Positions 20,530-28,179 of a DNA stretch of 64,000 nucleotides are shown here, one piece after another. The number at the start of each line of letters is the position of its first letter. Position 1 is the first letter of the stretch. Location: positions 2,863,001 to 2,927,000 of the forward strand of contig CP031740.1 in assembly GCA_022701275.1 (NCBI GenBank). Reading direction: 5' to 3'. Both the position numbers and the translations under genes were made by a program. This stretch comes from Microcoleus vaginatus PCC 9802 (GTDB taxonomy: Bacteria; Cyanobacteriota; Cyanobacteriia; Cyanobacteriales; Microcoleaceae). The notes under the pieces are model-generated. The model did no database searches. It was not told the DNA's origin and saw only the letters and a program-made list of their open reading frames with translations.

Positions 20530-20793
20530 GAGGTCCGTCATCTCTCTCAAGATAGGTTTTAGTTGTTGCGACTTGAACATATAAACGCTTCAGCTTACAA
20601 ACGCGCGTCTATTACCGGGGACGGTTTGGCTTTGCTGGAAAGTCTCTCGTTTATGCTTGCCCTAAAAGCTCTATTTTTGATGGTGTTGTGGCTTATTTTA
20701 AACACGCCATAGGCTTGAGTTTTCTTCATCCCAGAAAGCTCTCGGGCCTGGGATGACTTTGTGACGCAAGTCGTAACTGTAGAGTTTGGCCAT
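20530..20793 (-). pseudogene. IS630-type transposase relic
   Basis: Starting at ATG 20793-20791 on the minus strand, the frame reads MAKLYSYDLRHKVI, which is the characteristic first helix of cyanobacterial IS630/Tc1-type transposases. It then becomes unrelated and stops near 20696. Just after, in another frame, come VFKISHNTIK and, further on, KAKPSP. These match in order the FNISRNTI and QAKPN segments of the same helix-turn-helix region. Several stops follow. The element is therefore deleted and frameshifted, with no catalytic DDE part left. An imperfect inverted repeat (CTAACAG...CTGTTAG, about 20844-20865) lies upstream of the start and may be a remnant of the element's end. Confidence 0.7.
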
Positions 20794-21031
20794 GAGCGGA
20801 TTGAACATTATCAAGACGAGGGACTATCTCTAGTATCTGTCCTAACAGCCTTGGCGACTGTTAGTTATATTATTCGGATGTAACCGGATTGGATATGATT
20901 CATGATTCATGACTCCGCCCAACAATGGATACTTGCTTTCCGACAGGAGTTGTAAGCAGTTCAAAATTTTAGACCAAACTTTAATGTCCCAGATTCCTCT
21001 GTGGAATAAATCTAAAATCGACTAACTTGCT

Positions 21032-22507
21032 TTAAATTCCTTTGAGGAGCGATCGCCAATCCCGACAGCGTTTCAGGTAAATGCGAGCTACCTGATCGCT
21101 CGGATTTGTCCGCAAACATTCTTCAAACAATTTCCCCGCTTCTCGGAAATCCTTGCGATCGCACAATAACATAGCTTCATTATATACAGGCAAATTTGCT
21201 AGCTTGGCCGACAGAATTTCCGGCGAATCTGCATCAAATACCTCATATACTACGACATATTGAGATTTTCCTTTTACCTGTACTTTATCCACAATCCTAA
21301 TAGCATAATCGTTCGGATTTCGCAACCGTTCCAAAGTCTGCTGAGAAATTAACAGAGGTACGCCGTAATCTTTGGTCAATCCTTCAATGCGAGATGCTAG
21401 ATTAACAGCATCGCTAATCACAGTGCTGTCCATTCGGCTTTTACCCCCGACTGTCCCCAGCATCAAAGAACCCGAATTGATGCCAATTCCAATTTGAATC
21501 GGGACGTAGCCGACGCCTTGACGGTATTCGTTGTAATTTTTCAGGATATTTAGCATTGCAATACCCGCTTTCACTGCATCATCTGCAAAGTCACTAAACA
21601 AAGCCATAATTGCATCGCCGATGTATTTGTCAATAAACCCGTTATTGCTAGTAATGGCAGGCTCCATCCGCGAAAGATAAGCATTAATAAATTTAAAATT
21701 TTGTTGGGGAGTCATAGTTTCTGAAAGCGTCGTGAAATCGCGAATATCCGAAAAGAGCACCGACATTTCCTGCTGCACTTGGTCGCCTAAATTGACATCT
21801 ATAATACTTTCATATCCCAACAAATTTAGAAATTGGTGAGGCACAAATCTACCGTAGGCATCAGTTAACTCTGATTCGGCATCCAGGGATTTTTCTAAAT
21901 TTTGATTAAGATCAAATAGTTTCTTAATAAATAAATGGCGATCTGCTTCAGCTTCTTTGCGTTCCGTGACATCTTGAAAAACTGCGATCGCAAAAGCAAC
22001 TTTGCCACCCTCGTCAAAAATTGGCGTTCCCCAAATCTCAAGGGGAACTTTCTTGTGGGGGTGATGAATTTCCAGATCCTCAGCCGTCGCGTTTTCGCCC
22101 CTCAAAGCTCGGACGATCGGCAAATTCTCGAAAGGGTAAATAGTCTCAGTTCCCGCAATATAAACTTGATAACTTTCTGACAAATCCTCAACTGCATTTA
22201 AGGGCAAAACTCCTTGACCGAGTAACTGCTCTCCGGCGTTATTTACGTAGTAAGGTCTGCCTTGAGAATCCAGCACGAGCACACCTATGGGAATCGCTTC
22301 AAGAAATTGAGCCAGCTTGATTTCGCCTTCGCGCACCGCCTCAAATGCGCGATATCGCAACTCATTTTCAACCGTATCGGAATGTTGAGCAGTAGTTTCC
22401 AGCAAGATTTCCAGATCCGCTTTTTCCTCCTTCAAGTCTTCCACTTGCTGGCGCAATCTTTCTATCTCTAAAAGTAGCTGTTCTCTAGATGGTTGTTCTT
22501 CCAGCAT
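21032..22507 (-). CDS. PAS-linked class III adenylate/guanylate cyclase
   Basis: This 491-residue cytoplasmic protein joins an N-terminal coiled coil (about 8-70), a PAS domain (85-190) and a class III nucleotidyl cyclase domain (about 240-425), with a TPR-like tail (440-490). The catalytic residues are present. Metal-binding Asp254 (FSDIRDF) and Asp298 (YIGDAIM) are exactly 44 residues apart. The purine-selecting Lys294 is in FIDKYIGD, with Thr362 in the partner position (DSTVISD). Asn369 and Arg373 of VNLASR stabilise the transition state. The Lys/Thr pair is that of cyanobacterial adenylate cyclases such as CyaC and CyaB1, so cAMP is the expected product. It is the last of four close minus-strand genes, 70 bases after the STAS gene, which suggests control by or alongside a partner-switching module. 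Confidence 0.93.
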   Translation of the reverse strand: MLEEQPSREQLLLEIERLRQQVEDLKEEKADLEILLETTAQHSDTVENELRYRAFEAVREGEIKLAQFLEAIPIGVLVLDSQGRPYYVNNAGEQLLGQGVLPLNAVEDLSESYQVYIAGTETIYPFENLPIVRALRGENATAEDLEIHHPHKKVPLEIWGTPIFDEGGKVAFAIAVFQDVTERKEAEADRHLFIKKLFDLNQNLEKSLDAESELTDAYGRFVPHQFLNLLGYESIIDVNLGDQVQQEMSVLFSDIRDFTTLSETMTPQQNFKFINAYLSRMEPAITSNNGFIDKYIGDAIMALFSDFADDAVKAGIAMLNILKNYNEYRQGVGYVPIQIGIGINSGSLMLGTVGGKSRMDSTVISDAVNLASRIEGLTKDYGVPLLISQQTLERLRNPNDYAIRIVDKVQVKGKSQYVVVYEVFDADSPEILSAKLANLPVYNEAMLLCDRKDFREAGKLFEECLRTNPSDQVARIYLKRCRDWRSLLKGI

Positions 22508-22577
22508 AACTCGAGAATTTGCGCCTCGACTAACAAAAAAATTCTCAACAGCTCGCGCCCTAAAAGTAATCGTGTTT

Positions 22578-22928
22578 CTAGAAAAATTCCAACTGCAAAC
22601 CAGGCATCAGGCGCTGGAAATTCTTCAAAGATTTACCGTGCCAAGCTATGCTTTGAGAACCTTGTACCGCCAATTGCACCCTGGCTGTTTTGCGGACCTC
22701 GATAATAAACTTCGATAGCATATTGATGCCCGAACTGTTCAAAAATTCTAACTGCTGCAAATTGAGGGTAATTTTCGTCGGTTCCACGTCGGCAGCCTTC
22801 GTCAGCAACTGCGCTATCGGCGTGTACTCTGCAGGCCCGCTCAGTCTTAGAGATCCAAGAAAACTCACGGTTGCCGTTGCTGGATCGTAACAGATCTGGT
22901 AATCTTCTGTATTAATTTCCATAGCCAC
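22578..22928 (-). CDS. STAS-domain anti-sigma-factor antagonist-like protein
   Basis: This 116-residue protein has the STAS fold pattern. The central strand-loop-helix LEFLNSSGINMLSKF matches the SpoIIAA/RsbV phosphorylation loop (D/N-S-S-G), placing the probable phosphoacceptor at Ser66. In partner switching the unphosphorylated form binds the RsbW-like ATPase and releases its target. The Ser kinase and PP2C phosphatase candidates are encoded directly upstream on the same strand (ATPase gene ends 40 bases away). In Synechocystis the related icfG cluster encodes similar antagonists (Slr1856/Slr1859). A GTG at 22928 has AAGGGA in reach; an ATG two codons later is the alternative start. The C-terminal tail is longer than in minimal STAS proteins. 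Confidence 0.85.
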   Translation of the reverse strand: MAMEINTEDYQICYDPATATVSFLGSLRLSGPAEYTPIAQLLTKAADVEPTKITLNLQQLEFLNSSGINMLSKFIIEVRKTARVQLAVQGSQSIAWHGKSLKNFQRLMPGLQLEFF

Positions 22929-22968
22929 AAAAAAAAGTCCCTTAGATATTATCGATCACCAGCGTTGC

Positions 22969-23583
22969 TTATACTGTTAATTGCACCATAGTTGTCACCG
23001 CAATTACTTCCGGGTCTTGGTGCACGGTCTGGAATTTCCAGCCAAGTTTAGCAGTATAATCGGTGAGCATGGTCAACAAACCCAATCCAGAATTGGTACA
23101 GCTTTCGTCAGCAGCATTTTTTTCCAGCCGCTGAAGGTAAAGTTCGCTTGGCTCCGAGGACAGCAACTGCTGAATATAAGCCTGAAACTTGTCCACAGCT
23201 TGCGGAGAGATGCTGTTAGCAACTGAGAAAATCACACCGTCGCTCTCTAATTGCAGTTTAATATCGATCGGGTACTCCGAGGTTTCATCATTAAACTTCA
23301 TGGCATTTTCTAATAACTCGTTGGCAATGTAGCTAACAGCGCCTTTTATTTCAGCTTGTCTTTCAATTGTCGAGGGATCGTCTTCGTTGCGCGGAAAAAA
23401 AGTCGTCAGGTAGTCAGCGAGAAAATCCGCCGACAAACCGTTGTTCCGCCACCGCTGCTTGAGAGGAACCGAACTCGGAGAAAATCCCATTATTAAGTAT
23501 TCTTGGCTAGCGGGCTGCTCGATGAAATCGCCGAAAATCTGGGTCATATCGGTGTAAGAGCTAAAGTTTGAGATGAGGGGCAT
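22969..23583 (-). CDS. RsbW/SpoIIAB-like ATPase (anti-sigma-type serine kinase)
   Basis: This protein of about 204 residues has a GHKL ATPase N box (ELLENAMKFND, about 93-103), followed by an acidic strand (VIFSVANSI) in the position of the G1 box and a Gly-rich GLGLLTML segment near 170-177. It resembles Slr1861 of Synechocystis, an RsbW-type kinase for STAS antagonists in the icfG cluster. Family knowledge predicts that it phosphorylates the STAS protein encoded next and may sequester another partner. A C-terminal half longer than in Bacillus RsbW is typical of the cyanobacterial form. I use the ATG at 23583; a GTG one codon upstream is possible. It sits 41 bases after the phosphatase gene. 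No sigma factor gene lies in the window, so the final target is unknown. Confidence 0.82.
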   Translation of the reverse strand: MPLISNFSSYTDMTQIFGDFIEQPASQEYLIMGFSPSSVPLKQRWRNNGLSADFLADYLTTFFPRNEDDPSTIERQAEIKGAVSYIANELLENAMKFNDETSEYPIDIKLQLESDGVIFSVANSISPQAVDKFQAYIQQLLSSEPSELYLQRLEKNAADESCTNSGLGLLTMLTDYTAKLGWKFQTVHQDPEVIAVTTMVQLTV

Positions 23584-23624
23584 CACTAAATATATTTTAA
23601 ACTTTAGAAGGGATATCCAAGTAG

Positions 23625-25598
23625 TTATTTTTGTTTGAGTACCAGCAATGTGATGTCATCAAAAACTTTTTGTTCGCCGATGTGCGATCGCACGTCGTTA
23701 ATTACAGCCTGCCTGATTTCGGCAGCCGAACGCTGCGAATTAATCTCTATTACCTTAATTAACCGCTCTAAACCATAAAGCAGTTTATCCATATTTTTAG
23801 CTTCCGTAATCCCGTCAGTGTAAAGCACTACCACATCTCCTGAATACAACTGCACAATTGTTTCAGCAACAAATTCAGCAATATCTGCATCCAGTCCGAT
23901 CGGGAAACCCAAATCGATCGTATCAAACCGCTCTACACAACCGTTAGACCGCACTACAATCATTTCTTCGTGCTGGCCGCTCAACTTCAGCATTCCCTGC
24001 TGATAGTCGAGCAAGGCAAGGCTAGCGTTTCTGTCGCATTTCATCCGCTGGATGTTATCGTAAATTACACTGTTAATAGCGCTTAAAAATTTAACCGGGT
24101 CTGATTCATTGTAAGCGAGCAAAGTTCGGACGGCCGTTTGAACCATAATCATTACAACGCCGCTCTCCAATCCATGTCCCGTCACGTCGCCAATGCCAAT
24201 TTTCACTCTACCTTTGTGCTGGAGTACGTCGTAATAGTCGCCGCCTACTTCATCGGCAGCTTCCATAAATCCCGCAATATCTAAGCCCGTAACTTCCTTG
24301 AGTTCTCGGTCTTTCGGCAGCAGCATCTGCTGAATCTTGCGAGTAACGTCTAGTTCTGCGCTCATTCGGAGATTTTCAGCTTTTAAGCGATCGTTGAGAA
24401 CAGTAATTTCTTGATTAGCAGCAACTAAGGCATCGGCAATTTTGTTAAACGCAGCCACCACTTGCCCCAGTTCATCTCTGTTATCCAAAATAATTTTGTG
24501 ATCTACATTGCCACTTGCCATCTTTTTTGAGGCTTCGTCTAGGACAAATACAGTTTGCATAACGCTTCTGTAAAAAGCTACAAATAAATAAATAACTATT
24601 AGTAAAGTTATTAACACCAAAACCGAAATAAAAATTTTTTTTGTAATAAAAGTCTCAATACGTTTGTGCAGTAAGAAGTCTAATTCCTTAGAAGTTTCGT
24701 CCCATAGTTCAAAACTCGAATCCAGAACTCTATCGCTTCCATCAAGATAGGCATAATATTCCACTAAGGCTGTGGGATTAATCAGTTTATCTAGTTGCGC
24801 GGTTAGCAGATCTACTACCGAGTTAAATTTTGTCAATTTATCGCTTAATTTCGATCGCAGATTCCCGTGACGATTATTGCTAAATCCTACCTCCATATTG
24901 ATTGCTAAATCATGATTAAGTTCTCTCAATTTGCCAGCCAAAGTAATCAGTTTTGCTCTTGTTTCAGGTTTGGCATAGGAAAGCAAGCTGTTTTTTTGAG
25001 AAATTAGTCTAATTTCTGATAAAATTTTTTGCATTTCTGGAATCTTCAGCAAAGTTGCATCCATTAAATAATAGGTATCTAAATCAGGGTCTAATATGAG
25101 ATTGGAAATATCGCCGACGTGAGCGCTCAATCTATTAATATCTTCTGTTAAAGTTTGACATACAAAATCGTAAGTTTCTCTACTCCAATGGCTGCGACGA
25201 AGTTTAAAATTTTGCCACTTGTGATAGATTTTATTAAAATACTCGCTAGAAACTAATTCTTTTCGTAACTGACGATCTGTATATACCAGGGATTGAAAGT
25301 TCGCGTCAATCTTAGCTTCTAAATCTGCTATCGTATCTGGCGGGCTTAAATTGGTATTTAAAGGCTGATAATTTAACAGTTGAAGTTTAGGTATGTATTG
25401 CCTCAACTGGCGGAGCGGGCGCAGGTATTCATTACCGTAAATTTCTTTTTGGGCAAAATCAACCCTGCTATTAATTTCGGAAATCAGCAGGTACATGACT
25501 AAGGTTAACGGTATTGCAAATAGAAAACCGATTAGGGTAAATTTTTGAGGATAGCTCAACCGATTCATTAAATGGATTCCCAGGGATTTTCTACTCAT
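23625..25598 (-). CDS. Membrane PP2C (SpoIIE/RsbU-type) phosphatase with HAMP
   Basis: This protein of about 657 residues has a transmembrane helix near its start (FTLIGFLFAIPLTLVMYLLI), a long helical extracytoplasmic sensor and a second transmembrane helix (FISVLVLITLLIVIYLFVAF). A HAMP domain (about 365-420), a coiled coil and a PP2C-type phosphatase complete the protein. Metal ligands are seen in EVGGDYYD, GIGDVTGHG, LYTDGITEA and FDDITLLV. It should dephosphorylate the STAS antagonist in response to an external or membrane signal, as IcfG (Slr1860) does in Synechocystis. It is the first gene of the four-gene operon. The longest frame begins at a TTG 28 codons upstream, so I use the first ATG (25598); an ATG at 25568 just before the first helix is also reasonable. 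Confidence 0.9.
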   Translation of the reverse strand: MSRKSLGIHLMNRLSYPQKFTLIGFLFAIPLTLVMYLLISEINSRVDFAQKEIYGNEYLRPLRQLRQYIPKLQLLNYQPLNTNLSPPDTIADLEAKIDANFQSLVYTDRQLRKELVSSEYFNKIYHKWQNFKLRRSHWSRETYDFVCQTLTEDINRLSAHVGDISNLILDPDLDTYYLMDATLLKIPEMQKILSEIRLISQKNSLLSYAKPETRAKLITLAGKLRELNHDLAINMEVGFSNNRHGNLRSKLSDKLTKFNSVVDLLTAQLDKLINPTALVEYYAYLDGSDRVLDSSFELWDETSKELDFLLHKRIETFITKKIFISVLVLITLLIVIYLFVAFYRSVMQTVFVLDEASKKMASGNVDHKIILDNRDELGQVVAAFNKIADALVAANQEITVLNDRLKAENLRMSAELDVTRKIQQMLLPKDRELKEVTGLDIAGFMEAADEVGGDYYDVLQHKGRVKIGIGDVTGHGLESGVVMIMVQTAVRTLLAYNESDPVKFLSAINSVIYDNIQRMKCDRNASLALLDYQQGMLKLSGQHEEMIVVRSNGCVERFDTIDLGFPIGLDADIAEFVAETIVQLYSGDVVVLYTDGITEAKNMDKLLYGLERLIKVIEINSQRSAAEIRQAVINDVRSHIGEQKVFDDITLLVLKQK

Positions 25599-26126
25599 AA
25601 TCGATAGATTTGAAAAATATTGAACTAAAAAACTAACGTTGGCTACTAAAGTATTTCCCGGGACTATCGCTCTAAAAAACAATAATGCTAATACAATTAA
25701 TCAGCGATAGCTAGCTTAGTTTATAATGCGTTTCCGTCCTGTTGCAACAAGTTTTGTGGCATCCCTTTCATCTCGTCGGCTCAGCTCGCCTACCACAGTC
25801 TAAAACACCTTTAGCAGTTTTGGAACGATGAAAAGTCATTCGTACTGAGATTGTGGGACACAATTAGAGGATTTTAAGAATATTTACTTAAGCATAAATT
25901 TTTCTTAATACCCCGAGACAAAAAGTAAAAATTAAGTGATAACTGGGTAGTGCAAGTTTCCTGAAACACAACTGCCGGCCGCGAGTAGGAAATACTTGGG
26001 CCGCACCAGCAGTCAAGTTAGTTCTGCACAAAGGAACTAGCAGCATCAGCAAAAGTGCCTAAATAAGTATCTGCAGTTGAGTGTTCAGGAGCGATCGCGC
26101 ATTGTGTAAAGTGAGGCAGAGGGCGT
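25599..26126. promoter_or_regulatory. Divergent promoter region upstream of the partner-switching operon
   Basis: About 530 bases lie between the phosphatase start and the plus-strand gene at 26127. No gene is supported. The region should hold the operon promoter. AT-rich stretches occur near 25680-25730 and 25860-25940, but I see no convincing operator, including no TGTGA-N6-TCACA site. Confidence 0.4.
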
Positions 26127-26711
26127 ATGATGAAAAGAATCTCCACAAATAAGTTTCCCCAGAATAAAAACCGAGACCAAAAGCAGCCCAATCCTGTAAT
26201 CTTGGCTTTGGTGCTGACAGGAATTCTGGTATGGGAAATGTATCCGGCGCTAAGACACACCGCTGCGGCGAACGCGGGCGCTCTCAAAGATTCCCTTGCC
26301 CAGTTGGAAAAGCAACAGCAGCAAACCGCGCAGCAATTTTCCTCAGCAGCGCTGCCCCCAAAAATCAGCTATTCGGTATTGGCACTTAATACTCTAATTT
26401 CCGAACCGGGCAAATTGGCCGAGGCTACACGCCAAAATCCCCCGAACAAATTGCCCGCAACCGTAGCAGCAGCAGTCCGGCGAGAGTTGTCGGACTCCAC
26501 TGGCATTGCTGCTGACAAGTTGAAAGTAACTGAATCGAGCGGACAAAGTTGGCCGAATACTTGTTTAGGACTCTCCAAAGCGGATGAAATTTGCGGTCAA
26601 ATGATTGTCGAAGGTTGGCGGGTTGTGGTTTCTGATGGTAGGCAAACTTGGGTTTACCGTACTAATGCTAGGGGAAATATCTTGCGTTTGGAAAAAAAGT
26701 TAGCTAGGTAA
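26127..26711 (+). CDS. Conserved hypothetical protein, single membrane anchor
   Basis: The 194-residue protein begins with a basic, Asn/Lys/Gln-rich stretch. A single hydrophobic segment follows (PVILALVLTGILVWEMYP, about 23-40), which would act as a signal anchor. A helix rich in Gln (QLEKQQQQTAQQ, about 56-67) comes next. The C-terminal domain (about 100-194) contains two Cys (TCLGL and EICGQ) and the motifs VEGWRVVVSDG and WVYRTNARGN, which I associate with uncharacterised cyanobacterial periplasmic proteins. I cannot name a function. Two ATG codons are adjacent (26127, 26130) after a weak GAGG. The gene is divergent from the phosphatase operon and is followed by a repeat cluster. Confidence 0.75.
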   Translation: MMKRISTNKFPQNKNRDQKQPNPVILALVLTGILVWEMYPALRHTAAANAGALKDSLAQLEKQQQQTAQQFSSAALPPKISYSVLALNTLISEPGKLAEATRQNPPNKLPATVAAAVRRELSDSTGIAADKLKVTESSGQSWPNTCLGLSKADEICGQMIVEGWRVVVSDGRQTWVYRTNARGNILRLEKKLAR

Positions 26712-26747
26712 ATGTACCCCTGTGAAATGAAATATAAGTTTCGTTTT

Positions 26748-26957
26748 GGGACAGGCTTTTGGGCCTGTTCCACAAAGAGTGAATTTTCTTGTTGGAAGTT
26801 TGTTGTGGGCTTCTGGGAACAGGCAAGATGCCTGTTCCACAAAGAGTGAATTTTCTTGTTGGAAGTGTCTTGTGGGGTGAGCTTCTGGGAACAGGCAAGA
26901 TGCCTGTTCCACAAAGAGCGAGTTTTTTTGTGGGTGGTTTCTTGTGGGGTGGGCTTC
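26748..26957. repeat. Three tandem ~70-bp hairpin repeats
   Basis: Three consecutive units begin near 26748, 26815 and 26887 (spacing about 67 and 72 bases). Each starts with a perfect or near-perfect hairpin (GGAACAGGCA-AGA-TGCCTGTTCC in the second and third) and continues with CACAAAGAG[TC]GA, a T-rich run and GTGGG...GCTTCT. Copy one has a degenerate hairpin. The open frames across them on the minus strand are repeat translations, not genes. Confidence 0.85.
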
Positions 26958-26968
26958 TAGCCCGCCCC
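26946..26968 (-). terminator. Hairpin downstream of mnmA
   Basis: GGGGTGGGCT (26946-26955) pairs with AGCCCGCCCC (26959-26968) with one G-T pair. It begins 6 bases past the mnmA stop. No T-run follows on the minus strand, so termination is a guess from position. Confidence 0.55.
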
Positions 26969-26973
26969 TTGTC

Positions 26974-28065
26974 TTAATTGGGGAGCTGGTTTCTTTCGAT
27001 GATGCCGCCGCCCAACAGCACGTCTCCGTCATACCAAACAGCCGCTTGTCCGGGGGTAATGCTCAACTGCGGTTCGTCAAAAATCAACTTAACTCTTGTA
27101 CCGCCGGCTTTTTCCTCTGCTTGGGATGGTTCCACAGGAATAATTGTAGCGGGGACGGGGTGCGATCGATATCGAATCTGTACCTGAGCCCGAATTGGAG
27201 CCGTGGGCGCAGCCACAGAAACCCAATTCACTTTCTGGACAGTACATTCAGATTCTACTGCCAACTGTCGATCGCCCACAATTACCCGATTGCCAGCAGC
27301 ATCGAGTTCAATCACATACAGCGGTTCCGGTGCAGCAATCCCGAGTCCCTTCCGCTGGCCGATGGTGTAGTGGTGCACGCCGTCATGCTGTCCGAGCACC
27401 CGCCCTGACTTGTCCACAATGTCACCCTTTTGCGGCGCAATGTACTTATCCAGAAAAGCCCGCATCGAACCGTTACTTTCCACCAAGCACAAATCCTGAC
27501 TTTCCGGCTTATCAGCAGTTGTCAAGCCAAATTCCGCCGCAATTCTGCGAGTTTCTGTCTTGGTAATTTCCCCCAAAGGAAACTCCGTACCCGCCAACAA
27601 ATCCTGTGTTAAATCATACAAGAAATAAGACTGATCTTTCGCAGGGTCGATCGCCCGCAGCAACTGATAGCGACCTGTAGCAGCATCGTAAGTAATCCGG
27701 GCGTAGTGCCCTGTAGCGATTTTTTCAATTCCGAGTTCTTCGCGAGCATACTTAAGCATTGGCCCGAACTTCACAGTTTTATTGCACTGGGAACAAGGTA
27801 AAGGCGTAACTCCTGCACTGTAACCCTCCACCAAATAATCGACAATACTTGCCTGAAAGACCTCGCGGCTGTCAACAATGTGGTGGGGAACGCCCAAATC
27901 TTCGCAAATTTTAGCTGCATCGACCATTCCCTCAGAGCAGCACTGACCTTTGCCCTTCATCAACCACAGCGTTAAACCCACCACTTCATATCCCTGATGG
28001 TGTAAAATTGCGGCTGCTGCGGAACTATCGACCCCGCCGGAGAGGCCTACAACAATCTTGTTCAT
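26974..28065 (-). CDS. mnmA: tRNA-specific 2-thiouridylase MnmA
   Basis: The 363-residue enzyme thiolates U34 of Lys, Glu and Gln tRNAs in the cytoplasm. It activates the base with ATP and takes sulfur from a cysteine desulfurase relay. The PP-loop SGGVDSS is at about 9-15. The two catalytic cysteines are Cys91 (PLPCSQC) and Cys193 (DLCLVES), matching Cys102 and Cys199 of the E. coli enzyme. ATGHYAR and IGQRKGLG are further family signatures. The length is normal. The ATG is clear. The gene is monocistronic, divergent from nnr by about 115 bases, and followed by a hairpin. Confidence 0.97.
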   Translation of the reverse strand: MNKIVVGLSGGVDSSAAAAILHHQGYEVVGLTLWLMKGKGQCCSEGMVDAAKICEDLGVPHHIVDSREVFQASIVDYLVEGYSAGVTPLPCSQCNKTVKFGPMLKYAREELGIEKIATGHYARITYDAATGRYQLLRAIDPAKDQSYFLYDLTQDLLAGTEFPLGEITKTETRRIAAEFGLTTADKPESQDLCLVESNGSMRAFLDKYIAPQKGDIVDKSGRVLGQHDGVHHYTIGQRKGLGIAAPEPLYVIELDAAGNRVIVGDRQLAVESECTVQKVNWVSVAAPTAPIRAQVQIRYRSHPVPATIIPVEPSQAEEKAGGTRVKLIFDEPQLSITPGQAAVWYDGDVLLGGGIIERNQLPN

Positions 28066-28179
28066 GGTTGGAGAGAAATTGCTATTTTACTGTTACTTTG
28101 TTCGATCGAGCTAATTTATTATACCACAAGTATACTACAACTTGCCACTGCTGCTGTTAGCTGAAATTTTAGCACTAAT

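Noticed and set aside
20760-20883. Short plus-strand frame (VTQVVTVEFGHERIEHYQDE...) as a small gene
   Set aside because: It is opposite the start of the IS630-type transposase relic and has no ribosome site; the relic explains the sequence better.
26748-26957. CRISPR array
   Set aside because: The spacing is regular, but the interval sequence is also repeated rather than unique, there are only three copies, and no cas gene is near.
26654-27032. Several minus-strand frames rich in Pro, Cys and Ser
   Set aside because: They translate the three tandem hairpin repeats (repeated CGTG/NRHLACSQ) and have no start signal.
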